From Bacteroidaceae bacterium (GTDB lineage: Bacteria > Bacteroidota > Bacteroidia > Bacteroidales > Bacteroidaceae), in contig JAFSNB010000046.1 of NCBI GenBank assembly GCA_017447625.1, positions 1 to 64,000 of the forward strand: 64,000 nt of DNA, in the 5' to 3' direction. Positions 55,401 through 62,423 of the stretch are shown in pieces. The notes below the pieces were generated by a model that worked only from the letters and a program-made list of their open reading frames with translations, was not told the DNA's origin and searched no databases. Each line of letters starts with the position of its first letter. The stretch's first letter is position 1. Both the position numbers and the translations under genes were made by a program.

Positions 55401-56278
55401 GCATGACAGACACTTTCTTCGACGACTTCGCCGTGTATGACTGCATCCTCACTCCCACTCAAGTGCTGAGCCTCTATGAGACGGCAAAAGCCAAAGCCAC
55501 TGGGTGCGAATCCTTGCAGCCCGTTCCCGACACGGAAATTAACGCCGAAGCCGTTGAGATTATCGGTGGCGGCAAAGAGGTGGACATAACTGCCCTGCTG
55601 AAGAATCCCGATTTCGCCGACGGCAACAACGGGTGGGAGGGTACTCCGTTCTCTGCGGCTCCCGGTACCGTAGTCGAACATTTCTATCAGCTCTTTGACA
55701 CCTACCAAGTCATAGAAAATATGCCGGCCGGCCGTTATCGTCTCGAATGGCAGGGCTTCTACCGCAACGGCAACATCCAAAACGCCTATCTGCGCCACAA
55801 TCAAGGGGCAGAGAATATGGCTGAAGTCTATGTGGCAGCAGGAGAGGGTCTTAATGTTCAATGTTCAATGGTTAGTGTTCAATGGATTACCCCGCTTACC
55901 TCTCTCTTTGCCCACACGGACAAATTCACATACGACCCCTACACTTTCCCTGACAATGTAACTACGGCTGCATCTGCCTTTGCCAACGGGCTTTACCGTC
56001 AGCAGATGGAGTTCACTCTTGACGGGATGTCAGACCTTCGCATCGGCCTACGCAACTTTACCCCTTCGGTTTACGATTGGTCCTGTGTAGATAACTTCCG
56101 CCTCATATATATCGACGATATTCACACTGGGATAGAAGAATTATCGGTTAATGGTCAAGGGTTAATGGTTAATGGTTCAAGTCCAATATACGATCTTGGC
56201 GGACGCCGAATCTCTGTGTCCTCTGTACTCCCGAGGGGATTGTATATCACCAACCGCAAGAAGGTGATGGTTAAGTAA
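52406..56278 (+). CDS. Alpha-L-arabinofuranosidase, GH51 family, multidomain
   Basis: 1290 residues with signal peptide MRRTLSFIHFTLFLVALATAQ. Residues about 20-560 are GH51: YGIFYEEINHAGDGGIYAELVRNGSME, a CBM4-like insert (about 75-195), RFMRFPGGCYIEGG, and MEIGNENYNF (Glu352, acid/base) and IYNGEYAV (Glu443, probable nucleophile). A LamG-like domain (about 810-1030) and a galactose-binding module (about 1055-1240) follow; the end IYDLGGRRI...RGLYITNRKK resembles the other secretion tails. It releases arabinofuranose from arabinan side chains. Three short AT-rich repeats run in frame (54680-54712, 55851-55885, 56145-56180). The last 8 bp overlap the convergent GH105 gene. Confidence 0.92.
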   Translation: MRRTLSFIHFTLFLVALATAQVQLDFSTAERGPVIGPLHYGIFYEEINHAGDGGIYAELVRNGSMEENSGNPDYWWTLGNATFSISSQNLINSAQKRAMHLNLTKSGDGVRNIGYWGINIVRGERYRATFWLRAADTWKGNVTLTLENYDGTDLGHTVVQVNADSRWQKYTAEIVATASDGQGWFAIRGSRAGTVYLDCVSLMPPTFKNRENGMRRDLAEKLAALHPRFMRFPGGCYIEGGNRYQWRNTVGPVEERLGLYNSHWGYPVSNGMGYHEFLQLAEDLGAEPLFVVNVGMGHGWVQDYQHIQGFIQEALDALEYANGDTTTFWGAKRAAAGHPEPFNMRLMEIGNENYNFNANDNSDQSDHYAERFKQFYDAIKARWPQVICIGNVESWGTDNPTWRNRYAVEVVDEHYYRNPDWFASNYNKYDNHSRTSNKIYNGEYAVTSDFGTNGTLKAALGEAIYMAGMERNSDVCVMASYAPIFMNENEAQWRPDMIHYNSHSSFGTPSYWTQQMMASAVGHQNITWTETGNSVSLAAGARLGLGSWNTDVTYSNIKVTKADGTVVYEGDEQVVSSANIQGTARVIDVVTDDCTIELDAVKNSGDEGFLIGFAYGDSNNYAWWNLGGWGNARHGVEQAVSGSKSTLASAAGNIQTGTVYHLKVVREGLTARCYIDDELIHTVTLSAAGGSRLYLCASLNEAEDSAIVKVINYNGADVPTTIRFKDATISGNANVRVMSNPDNYAENSMATPMKVSPKNSQLSTVNSQLDYAVPAYSLSVITIPLSDVSAESRLQPEAAPEPSVSYSFDSGEATDDTGTLTASLKSGASLLTLADGNSALYTGPVANQSATGSSDSSEGSAYLDLGNEAARAIGTLINGEAYSVSINILLQDGVNLDKFCWAWNVNNGDGNYAGLINKPNNQDWYFEKKSSGTCTVRSLSGLSQGSWHNITVTCDQTETRIYVDGQLRNVNTSNRTQSIRLSNSTAAWIGRSPFTGDARMTDTFFDDFAVYDCILTPTQVLSLYETAKAKATGCESLQPVPDTEINAEAVEIIGGGKEVDITALLKNPDFADGNNGWEGTPFSAAPGTVVEHFYQLFDTYQVIENMPAGRYRLEWQGFYRNGNIQNAYLRHNQGAENMAEVYVAAGEGLNVQCSMVSVQWITPLTSLFAHTDKFTYDPYTFPDNVTTAASAFANGLYRQQMEFTLDGMSDLRIGLRNFTPSVYDWSCVDNFRLIYIDDIHTGIEELSVNGQGLMVNGSSPIYDLGGRRISVSSVLPRGLYITNRKKVMVK
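54680..56180. repeat. Three intergenic-type short repeats translated within GH51
   Basis: 54680-54712 (AACTCTCAACTGTCAACTC words, read NSQLSTVNSQL), 55851-55885 (TTAATGTTCAATGTTCAATG, read NVQCSMVSVQW) and 56145-56180 (GGTTAATGGTCAAGGGTTAA, read VNGQGLMVNG). All keep the frame and lie at domain borders. The same words appear as spacer filler, e.g. TTGACAGTTGACAATTGAC at 21568-21588. Confidence 0.6.
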
Positions 56279-57470
56279 TTTGTCTTAGTAATTTGTAATA
56301 CTCTGCTGCACCGAGGAGGAAGCAACCGGTGCCGAAGTCCTCGAAGTCGGGGTGACGGTCGTGGGTTACGGGTTGTGCGGAGGCAGGCTCTTTGCCTGTG
56401 CCCTGAACGAAACCGAGGAAACCGTCGGGGTGAACGCAGTCGTTTACCATAGCAGTCCAAGCGCGGTCGCAGGCGGAGCGGTAGCGTTTGGCGGGGATCA
56501 GCTCTTGACGTATTCCCCAGCTCAAGCCGCAGAGAAAGAGGGCGCTGCCTGTCAGTTCCTTACCGCCGTAGTTGCTGGGGCAGATGAGGCTTACATTCCA
56601 AAGACCGTCGGCTCGCTGACAACGGAGCAGGGCTTCGCTCATCATACGGAAGTCTCTCTGGAGCAGTTTATAGTGGCGTTTCATCTGTTTGTTCATCGGA
56701 CGTGAACTGAAGTCTTCCATCGCTTTAACTATGGCCACGTAAGCCCAGCCCACACCTCGGCTCCAGTAACAATTGCTGCCATCCGCCTCGCGGTAGGGCG
56801 GTACGTAGTCTTTGTCGCGCCACCACAGTCCTTCTTTCTCGTTGAAGAGGCCGCCAGCCAGCGTGTCTCGCGTCCACGTGTACATCTTCATTGCGTGGTC
56901 GGCATAGCGGCGGTCGCCCGTGATGCGGTACATCTTGGTATATACGGGCATGGCCATCTGAATGGCATCCACCCATGTCCACCAGCCAATCTTCGTGCTC
57001 ATCTGATGTTCAAGGTTCTCGCGGACTCGCTCTATCATAAGCGGCTCTTTCGTCATCATGTAACGGTCCAGATAAGTCTGTCCGCAACATTGGTTGTCTG
57101 CGTCCGTGGTTGATACGCCGCCGCGTGGAGTCCATTTATGGAACTCGCCCCAGCGGTCTGTGTAGTCGAGATATTCGGTTTTCGGGTCGATGCTGTAGAG
57201 TGCCATCAAGCCCTCGTAATAGACGGCACGCGTCCACAGGTGACTTGGTCGCTCTTTCTTTACGAACGTAGGCACGGTGGGGTCGGGGACTGTCTTCATG
57301 AAATAACCGTTCACCAGCTGCGCCGTGGCCAGTACGCTTTCCGGCGTGGTCTGAGAGAAGGCGGGAATACTGAGAAAAGAGAGGCCCCCTATAATCCCCC
57401 AGAGGGGGATGCGGGGAGATAAAAGAGAAAAGAGAAAAGATGAAAGATTAGAGATGGCTGGTTGTTTCAT
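56271..57470 (-). CDS. Unsaturated rhamnogalacturonyl hydrolase, GH105 family
   Basis: 399 residues. The GH105 core (six-hairpin barrel) shows SHLWTRAVYYEGLMALY, WWTWVDAIQMAMPVYTKMYRITGDRRYADHAMKMY with the catalytic Asp in WVDA, GLWWRDKDYVPPYREADGSNCYWSRGVGWAYVAIVKAM and DFEDFGTGCFLLGAAEYYKL. GH105 cleaves the unsaturated galacturonyl group from oligosaccharides released by lyases such as PL11. The signal peptide (SPRIPLWGIIGGLSFLSIPAFSQ) is partly written by a palindrome at 57385-57415. The minus-strand TATCTTTG at 57504-57511 is its promoter, divergent from the GH28-GH106 gene. Confidence 0.92.
   Translation of the reverse strand: MKQPAISNLSSFLFSLLSPRIPLWGIIGGLSFLSIPAFSQTTPESVLATAQLVNGYFMKTVPDPTVPTFVKKERPSHLWTRAVYYEGLMALYSIDPKTEYLDYTDRWGEFHKWTPRGGVSTTDADNQCCGQTYLDRYMMTKEPLMIERVRENLEHQMSTKIGWWTWVDAIQMAMPVYTKMYRITGDRRYADHAMKMYTWTRDTLAGGLFNEKEGLWWRDKDYVPPYREADGSNCYWSRGVGWAYVAIVKAMEDFSSRPMNKQMKRHYKLLQRDFRMMSEALLRCQRADGLWNVSLICPSNYGGKELTGSALFLCGLSWGIRQELIPAKRYRSACDRAWTAMVNDCVHPDGFLGFVQGTGKEPASAQPVTHDRHPDFEDFGTGCFLLGAAEYYKLLRQIT
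57385..57415. repeat. GC-rich palindrome in the GH105 signal-peptide codons
   Basis: CCCCTATAATCCCCCAGAGG with the exact hairpin ATCCCCC-aga-GGGGGAT. It is a second family, different from the GACCCACC and GACTCTCC types. Confidence 0.6.
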
Positions 57471-57503
57471 GAGTTTGGCTATTATTCTTTGTCAATTTGC
57501 GGG

Positions 57504-57583
57504 CAAAGATAGGAAAAAGTGGTGATTGGAAAGCTTTTTTCTTTAAACTTTAAACATAAAACCTTAAACTTTTCCTATCTTTG
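57504..57583. promoter_or_regulatory. Divergent promoter pair for GH105 and GH28-GH106
   Basis: Minus-strand TATCTTTG at 57504-57511 for GH105 (34 bp before its ATG) and plus-strand TATCTTTG at 57576-57583 for the GH28-GH106 gene (21 bp before its ATG). Joint control of two rhamnogalacturonan enzymes is plausible. Confidence 0.65.
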
Positions 57584-57603
57584 CCTCGCAAAACGTTAAT
57601 TCA

Positions 57604-60600
57604 ATGAGATTCCGAATACTTCTTATTGCCTTTTTGTGCTCTTTTGGAAGTCAGGCTGCTGATTTGTGGCCCGACGGAACGCCTATAAGCAAATGGTTTG
57701 CCGATACAAGCCGCATCGATATTGCCGGGTTGGGAAAACGATATGTGCTGACAGACTGCGGCGTATTGGCCGACAGCACACGCATACAAACGGCGGAGAT
57801 ACAGGCCGTGATTGACCGCGCGTCGGCAAACGGCGGAGGAGTCATCGTTGTGCCGCGCGGCACGTTCCTCAGCGGAGCTCTGTTCTTCAAGCGCGGCACA
57901 CACCTGCATATCGAAGAGGGCGGCAAACTGAAAGGCATCGATGCCATAAAGCACTACCCAATCCTGAAGACCCGCATCGAGGGGCAGACACGCGACTACT
58001 TCGCCGCGCTGGTGAATGCCGACAGCGTGGATAACTTCACTATAAGCGGCAAGGGAACAATAGACGGTAACGGCCTGCGCTTTTGGGAAGAGTTCTGGAT
58101 TCGCCGTCGCTTCAACCCCGAATGTACAAATCTGGAGGCTCTGCGCCCGCGACTGGTTTATATATCCAACTGTAACGACGTGCAGGTGCAGGATGTGCAT
58201 CTAATCAACAGCGGCTTCTGGACAAACCACCTCTACCGTTGCCAGCGTGTGAAATATATCGGGTGCACTATTTTTGCACCTCACGAGCCAGCCGAATCCA
58301 AGGCGCCAAGTAGCGATGCCATAGACATCGATGTATGTACGGATGTGCTCGTTCACGGCTGCCGCATCAGTGTGAATGACGATGCTGTGGTTATCAAGGG
58401 CGGCAAAGGCACGTGGGCTGACAAACAGCCAGAGAACGGCCCAACGGAGCGCGTTATCGTTCAGCATTGTCACTACGGTTTTGTTCACGGTTGCCTCACA
58501 CTTGGTAGCGAGAGCATCCACGACCGCAACATAATCCTGCGCGACTGTCACGTGGACGCTGCCAGTCGGGTTTTGTGGCTGAAGATGCGTCCCGACACGC
58601 CACAGCACTATGAGCAGTTGCGCGTGGAGCGCATCACCGGCTCGTGCGGCAGCTTCATCTTCGTAAGGCCATGGACGCAGTTTTTCCAGCCTTCCGAGCG
58701 TAAGGATATGCCGCTGTCCGAGTGCAACGACATCACTATTCGCGACATCAGTATGCGCTGCCGCCGATTCCTCGACATAGGCAAATCCGAGAAATACCGC
58801 CTCAGTCGCTTCACCTTCGAGGATATCGATGTAGAGGATGAGCGTGGCGAGTTCAAAACAGAGGCGATTGACGATGTTAGTTCAAGCCGCGTGAATATCC
58901 GCAAACGCCAGACGACATCAATGGCAAAGGCCGGCACCCGGTGGTGGTGGATGGGTTCGGCCGTTGATGAGGAGAATCTGCGCTGGAGTCTTGAGCAATA
59001 TGCCGCCAAAGGCATCGGGACAGTGGAGATAACTCCCATCTACGGCGTGCAGGGTAACGAGGCGAACAATGTGCAGTTCCTCTCACAGCGCTGGATGGAT
59101 TTGCTGCGCTGCTGCATAGAGGAAGGGGCGCGACTGGGCATTCAGGTCGATATGAACTGCGGCACGGGCTGGCCGTTCGGAGGGCCGGACGTCCCTTTAT
59201 CAGAGGCCGCCTGCAAGCTTGTTGTCGTAGATACCATAGTTGCCAAGAAGGAGGCCTCACGAATCCGTTTAGAGGCTCCGAAGAGAGAGAAGGATGTGGC
59301 AAAGCTTATCCTTCAGCGCGACTTCCCCACTTCTGACAAAAAGCGCTGCCGTGTCATTGCGCTCTTCGAGAGCCGCACACGCCAGCGGGTGAAACGTGCA
59401 GCTCCGGGCGGCGAGGGACTGGTAATAGACCACTTCGATTCCACGGCCGTGGCTCACTACCTGCAGCGCATCGATGCGGCCTTTGCAGAGACCGGCACAC
59501 CGTGGCCTGCCACCTTCTTCAATGACAGTTACGAGGTCTATGGCGCCGACTGGACTCCTGCTTTATTGGAGGAGTTCGCCCGCCGACGTGGCTATCGGCT
59601 GGAGGACCGTCTGCCGGAGTTTATCGACGGCGACGCAGATGTGGTGAGCGATTACCGCGAGACACTGTCCGACCTGCTTCTGCAGAACTTCACAGAGCAG
59701 TGGACCCGTTGGGCTCACTCCCACGGTGTGAAAGTGCGCAACCAGGCTCACGGCTCGCCTGCCAACCTTATCGACGTGTATGCCGCTGTGGATATCCCGG
59801 AAATCGAGGGCTTCGGCCTAACCGATTTCAACATCAAGGGACTGCGCCGCGATTCGGGATTTACACGCAAGAACGATGCCGACTTTTCCATGCTCAAGTA
59901 CGCTTCGTCGGCCGCTCACATCACGGGCAAGCCTCTCACCAGCGCAGAGACTTTCACGTGGCTGACAGAGCATTTCCGCACAAGTCTCTCGCAGATGAAG
60001 CCCGACCTCGACCTGATGTTCTGCGCGGGTGTAAACCGGATGCTGTTCCACGGCACATGCTTCTCGCCCAAGGACGAGGCGTGGCCTGGGTGGCAGTTCT
60101 ACGCCTCTGTGGATATGTCTCCCACGAACTCGATCTGGCGCGATGCGGGGTATCTGATGCAGTACATCGAGCGTTGCCAGCAGTTCCTGCAATGGGGGCA
60201 TCCGGACAACGATTTCCTCGTGCTCTTGCCCGTGCGCGATATGTGGCGTCAGAACACGCAGCAGCGGCTTATGCAGTTCGATATCCATTCTATGGCAACC
60301 AAGGCCGTCGACTTCATACGCGCGATACTTTATATAGATTCATTGGGCTTCGATAGCGATTATATCAGCGAACGCCAGCTTCTCCGTGCTACCTTCGACG
60401 GAAAAAACTTGCGCACAGCCGCCGGTACCGCCTACCGAGCTCTCATTATCCCGGGCGACTGCCGTTTGACGGATGCCGTAAAAGAACATCTCTCTAAACT
60501 CGAAGCTCAAGGGGCTCGCATCATACGCCAATTGTCATCGGAAGCCCTGCAACAGGCAGCCCGCCCCGAAGCAATGAAGAGCGAGCTGGGCTTGAAACTC

Positions 60601-61473
60601 ATTCGCAGAGCGGATAAGAAAGGCTCCTCTTACCATTATTTCATAGCAAACTTATCGCCCCGCGACGTGGATGCCACCGTTCCTCTTGCCGTTCCCTTGC
60701 GCTCGGCAGCGTGGATAAACCCGCTAACTGGCACAGAACCGCAGGCGGCAGAGATTTGCGATGGCCTGCTCCGTGTCCGCCTCCGCTCAGGAGAGTCGAG
60801 GTTGCTGGAAACGGACCCACCCCAAAAGGACTCTCCCCCCGCCCTCCCTGTTAGGGAGGGGAAAAAGACCCTCTCCCCGCTCCCCCGTGAGGGGGAGAGC
60901 CTCAGATCCTCTTCCCGTTCCCCCTTGGAGGGGGAAGCCTGCGCGCAGCTAATACCCCTCCCTGACGGGAGGGGCTTGGGGGTGGGTCTTACCTTCATCG
61001 ATAGCACGCCTGCTGTGACGCAGACTTTCTTGCTCGATTCTCTGCAGACATGGGAAGGGCTCAGCGCAGAGACAGCGGAGCTTATGGGAACAGGCGTTTA
61101 TGAGTGTACGTTTAATATAGATAACAAAGGTTGCACTTCGACATCTTCACCTGCTTATCAGCTCGACCTTGGCGATGTCAGAGAGAGCGCGCGAGTCAGC
61201 ATCAATGGCGTGGAAATCGGTTGCGCTTGGGCTGCTCCCTTCGTCTTGGATGTACCGCAAGGAGTAATCCGAACAGGTGAGAACAAACTCCGCATCGAGG
61301 TAACGAACCTGCCTGCCAACCGCATCGCAGCCCTCGACCGCCAGCATATCCCCTGGCGCAAGTTCGAGGACATCAATGTCGTGGACATCAACTACCGCCG
61401 CACCACCTACGACAACTGGTCTCCCGTTCCCTCCGGCCTTAAAGGCCCCGTCCGCCTGACACCTATTTATTAG
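57604..61473 (+). CDS. GH28 polygalacturonase fused to GH106 rhamnosidase
   Basis: 1289 residues with one signal peptide (MRFRILLIAFLCSFGSQA). Residues about 20-430 are a complete GH28 beta-helix: IDGNGLRFWEEFW, SSDAIDIDVC and VNDDAVVIKGG carry the catalytic Asps, followed by GCLTLGSESIHD. From about 440 (AGTRWWWMGSAVDEENLRWSLEQYAAKGIGTVEITPIYG) a complete GH106 alpha-L-rhamnosidase-type domain follows, with a galactose-binding end (YECTFNIDN...YQLDLGDVRE...NRIAALD). Only about ten residues join them. GH28 and GH106 together would remove galacturonate and rhamnose alternately from rhamnogalacturonan oligosaccharides. Residues 1071-1129 (PALPVREG, PLPREGE, PDGRGLGVGL) are written by a block of GC-rich palindromes. 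There is no secretion tail, so a periplasmic enzyme is likely. Confidence 0.88.
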   Translation: MRFRILLIAFLCSFGSQAADLWPDGTPISKWFADTSRIDIAGLGKRYVLTDCGVLADSTRIQTAEIQAVIDRASANGGGVIVVPRGTFLSGALFFKRGTHLHIEEGGKLKGIDAIKHYPILKTRIEGQTRDYFAALVNADSVDNFTISGKGTIDGNGLRFWEEFWIRRRFNPECTNLEALRPRLVYISNCNDVQVQDVHLINSGFWTNHLYRCQRVKYIGCTIFAPHEPAESKAPSSDAIDIDVCTDVLVHGCRISVNDDAVVIKGGKGTWADKQPENGPTERVIVQHCHYGFVHGCLTLGSESIHDRNIILRDCHVDAASRVLWLKMRPDTPQHYEQLRVERITGSCGSFIFVRPWTQFFQPSERKDMPLSECNDITIRDISMRCRRFLDIGKSEKYRLSRFTFEDIDVEDERGEFKTEAIDDVSSSRVNIRKRQTTSMAKAGTRWWWMGSAVDEENLRWSLEQYAAKGIGTVEITPIYGVQGNEANNVQFLSQRWMDLLRCCIEEGARLGIQVDMNCGTGWPFGGPDVPLSEAACKLVVVDTIVAKKEASRIRLEAPKREKDVAKLILQRDFPTSDKKRCRVIALFESRTRQRVKRAAPGGEGLVIDHFDSTAVAHYLQRIDAAFAETGTPWPATFFNDSYEVYGADWTPALLEEFARRRGYRLEDRLPEFIDGDADVVSDYRETLSDLLLQNFTEQWTRWAHSHGVKVRNQAHGSPANLIDVYAAVDIPEIEGFGLTDFNIKGLRRDSGFTRKNDADFSMLKYASSAAHITGKPLTSAETFTWLTEHFRTSLSQMKPDLDLMFCAGVNRMLFHGTCFSPKDEAWPGWQFYASVDMSPTNSIWRDAGYLMQYIERCQQFLQWGHPDNDFLVLLPVRDMWRQNTQQRLMQFDIHSMATKAVDFIRAILYIDSLGFDSDYISERQLLRATFDGKNLRTAAGTAYRALIIPGDCRLTDAVKEHLSKLEAQGARIIRQLSSEALQQAARPEAMKSELGLKLIRRADKKGSSYHYFIANLSPRDVDATVPLAVPLRSAAWINPLTGTEPQAAEICDGLLRVRLRSGESRLLETDPPQKDSPPALPVREGKKTLSPLPREGESLRSSSRSPLEGEACAQLIPLPDGRGLGVGLTFIDSTPAVTQTFLLDSLQTWEGLSAETAELMGTGVYECTFNIDNKGCTSTSSPAYQLDLGDVRESARVSINGVEIGCAWAAPFVLDVPQGVIRTGENKLRIEVTNLPANRIAALDRQHIPWRKFEDINVVDINYRRTTYDNWSPVPSGLKGPVRLTPIY
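60814..60988. repeat. Compound GC-rich palindrome block inside GH106 codons
   Basis: Terminal inverted repeats (GACCCACCCC at the left, GGGGGTGGGTC at the right) enclose four further palindromes of the GGGAGGGG, GGGGGAGAG, GGGGGAAG and GGGAGGGG types. The 175-bp block is open in the coding frame throughout. Confidence 0.75.
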
Positions 61474-61556
61474 AACAAATACAATGTGATTTTCATAATC
61501 TATTGAACTATTTGTGACTCATAAAAGCATTAAAATATAAATCTTTTGATATTTTA

Positions 61557-61588
61557 TTTGTTTGTTCGGAGTATGGAACGTATCTTTG
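61557..61588 (+). promoter_or_regulatory. Full consensus promoter of the MNT/HEPN pair
   Basis: TTTG at 61557-61560, 20 bp, TATCTTTG at 61581-61588. It supports the ATG at 61625 as start. Confidence 0.7.
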
Positions 61589-61624
61589 CGGCGGAGATTA
61601 GAATTAAAGAACGACATCTATATT

Positions 61625-61939
61625 ATGAAAAGGACAGAAGTGGTAGAAAGAATAAGACATGAGGCTCACAAAATGCGCCCCCATGTGCAGACCATACTCT
61701 ATGGGTCAGAAGCGCGTGGAGATGCAAGGCCTGATTCTGACATTGACTTGTTGATGCTTGTGGATAAAGACAAACTGACCTATAGCGATAAGGATAGTAT
61801 TATAGCACCGTTCTATGACATCGAGTTGGATACTGGTATTCTCATAAGCACAATAATTATGCCACGCAAAGAATGGGAAAACCGCCCTTTTATGACTCCT
61901 TTCCAATATAACGTCAAAAAAGAAGGTATTACATTATGA
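61625..61939 (+). CDS. MNT-type minimal nucleotidyltransferase
   Basis: 104 residues. The polymerase-beta-like motif YGSEARGDARPDSDIDLLML is present: G27-S28, with the metal-binding Asp39 and Asp41 as DxD. A third carboxylate would be near ELDTGILIS. Members pair with a HEPN protein; in MntA-HepT systems the nucleotidyltransferase AMPylates the HEPN toxin and acts as antitoxin. The stop overlaps the HEPN start in ATGA. The start is set by a promoter box 37 bp upstream; the longer ORF would cross it. Confidence 0.85.
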   Translation: MKRTEVVERIRHEAHKMRPHVQTILYGSEARGDARPDSDIDLLMLVDKDKLTYSDKDSIIAPFYDIELDTGILISTIIMPRKEWENRPFMTPFQYNVKKEGITL

Positions 61940-62334
61940 ATACAGGGTTGACAGAAGAAAACTATGAGGCATTGGCGCGATACCGTCAAGACCGTGCGCA
62001 TGAAACGCTTGCTGAGATTCCCTATCTTCGGGAAAAAGGGTTTTACAATACAGCCGTAAACCGTTTGTATTATGCCTGTTATTATGCTGCCGTTGCATTA
62101 TTGACAAAACATCATATCCCAACCGCGACCCATGCGGGAGTAAAAACTATGCTTGGCCTACATTTCGTTTCGAAGGGACTAATTACTAAAGAGAGTGGCC
62201 GTGCATTTGTAAATCTCTTTGATAGTCGTCAGCGTGGTGATTATGATGAATTCGTTTATGCAACTCAGGAAGAGGTAGATGAACTAATTCCCAAGGCACA
62301 GCGATTCATTGAGGAAATTGATGCTTTGCTATAA
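61936..62334 (+). CDS. HEPN-domain protein, partner of the nucleotidyltransferase
   Basis: 132 residues, all helical. AVNRLYYACYYAAVALLTKH, HAGVKTMLGLHFV and DSRQRGDYDEFVYATQEEVDELIPKAQRFIEEI match HEPN proteins of the pfam05168 type, which often carry RxxGDY rather than the nuclease-like RxxxxH. Because the RxxxxH signature is missing, ribonuclease activity is doubtful; the protein may bind nucleotides or act in another way. Translationally coupled to the nucleotidyltransferase by a 4-bp overlap. Confidence 0.82.
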   Translation: MNTGLTEENYEALARYRQDRAHETLAEIPYLREKGFYNTAVNRLYYACYYAAVALLTKHHIPTATHAGVKTMLGLHFVSKGLITKESGRAFVNLFDSRQRGDYDEFVYATQEEVDELIPKAQRFIEEIDALL

Positions 62335-62423
62335 TCCTTTTTGTATTTTGAAACCAACATCCACCGTAGGGGGGGATACCCCTTGTGTAAGGCTGAAAAA
62401 GGTGTGTATAGTTTATTCGATGG

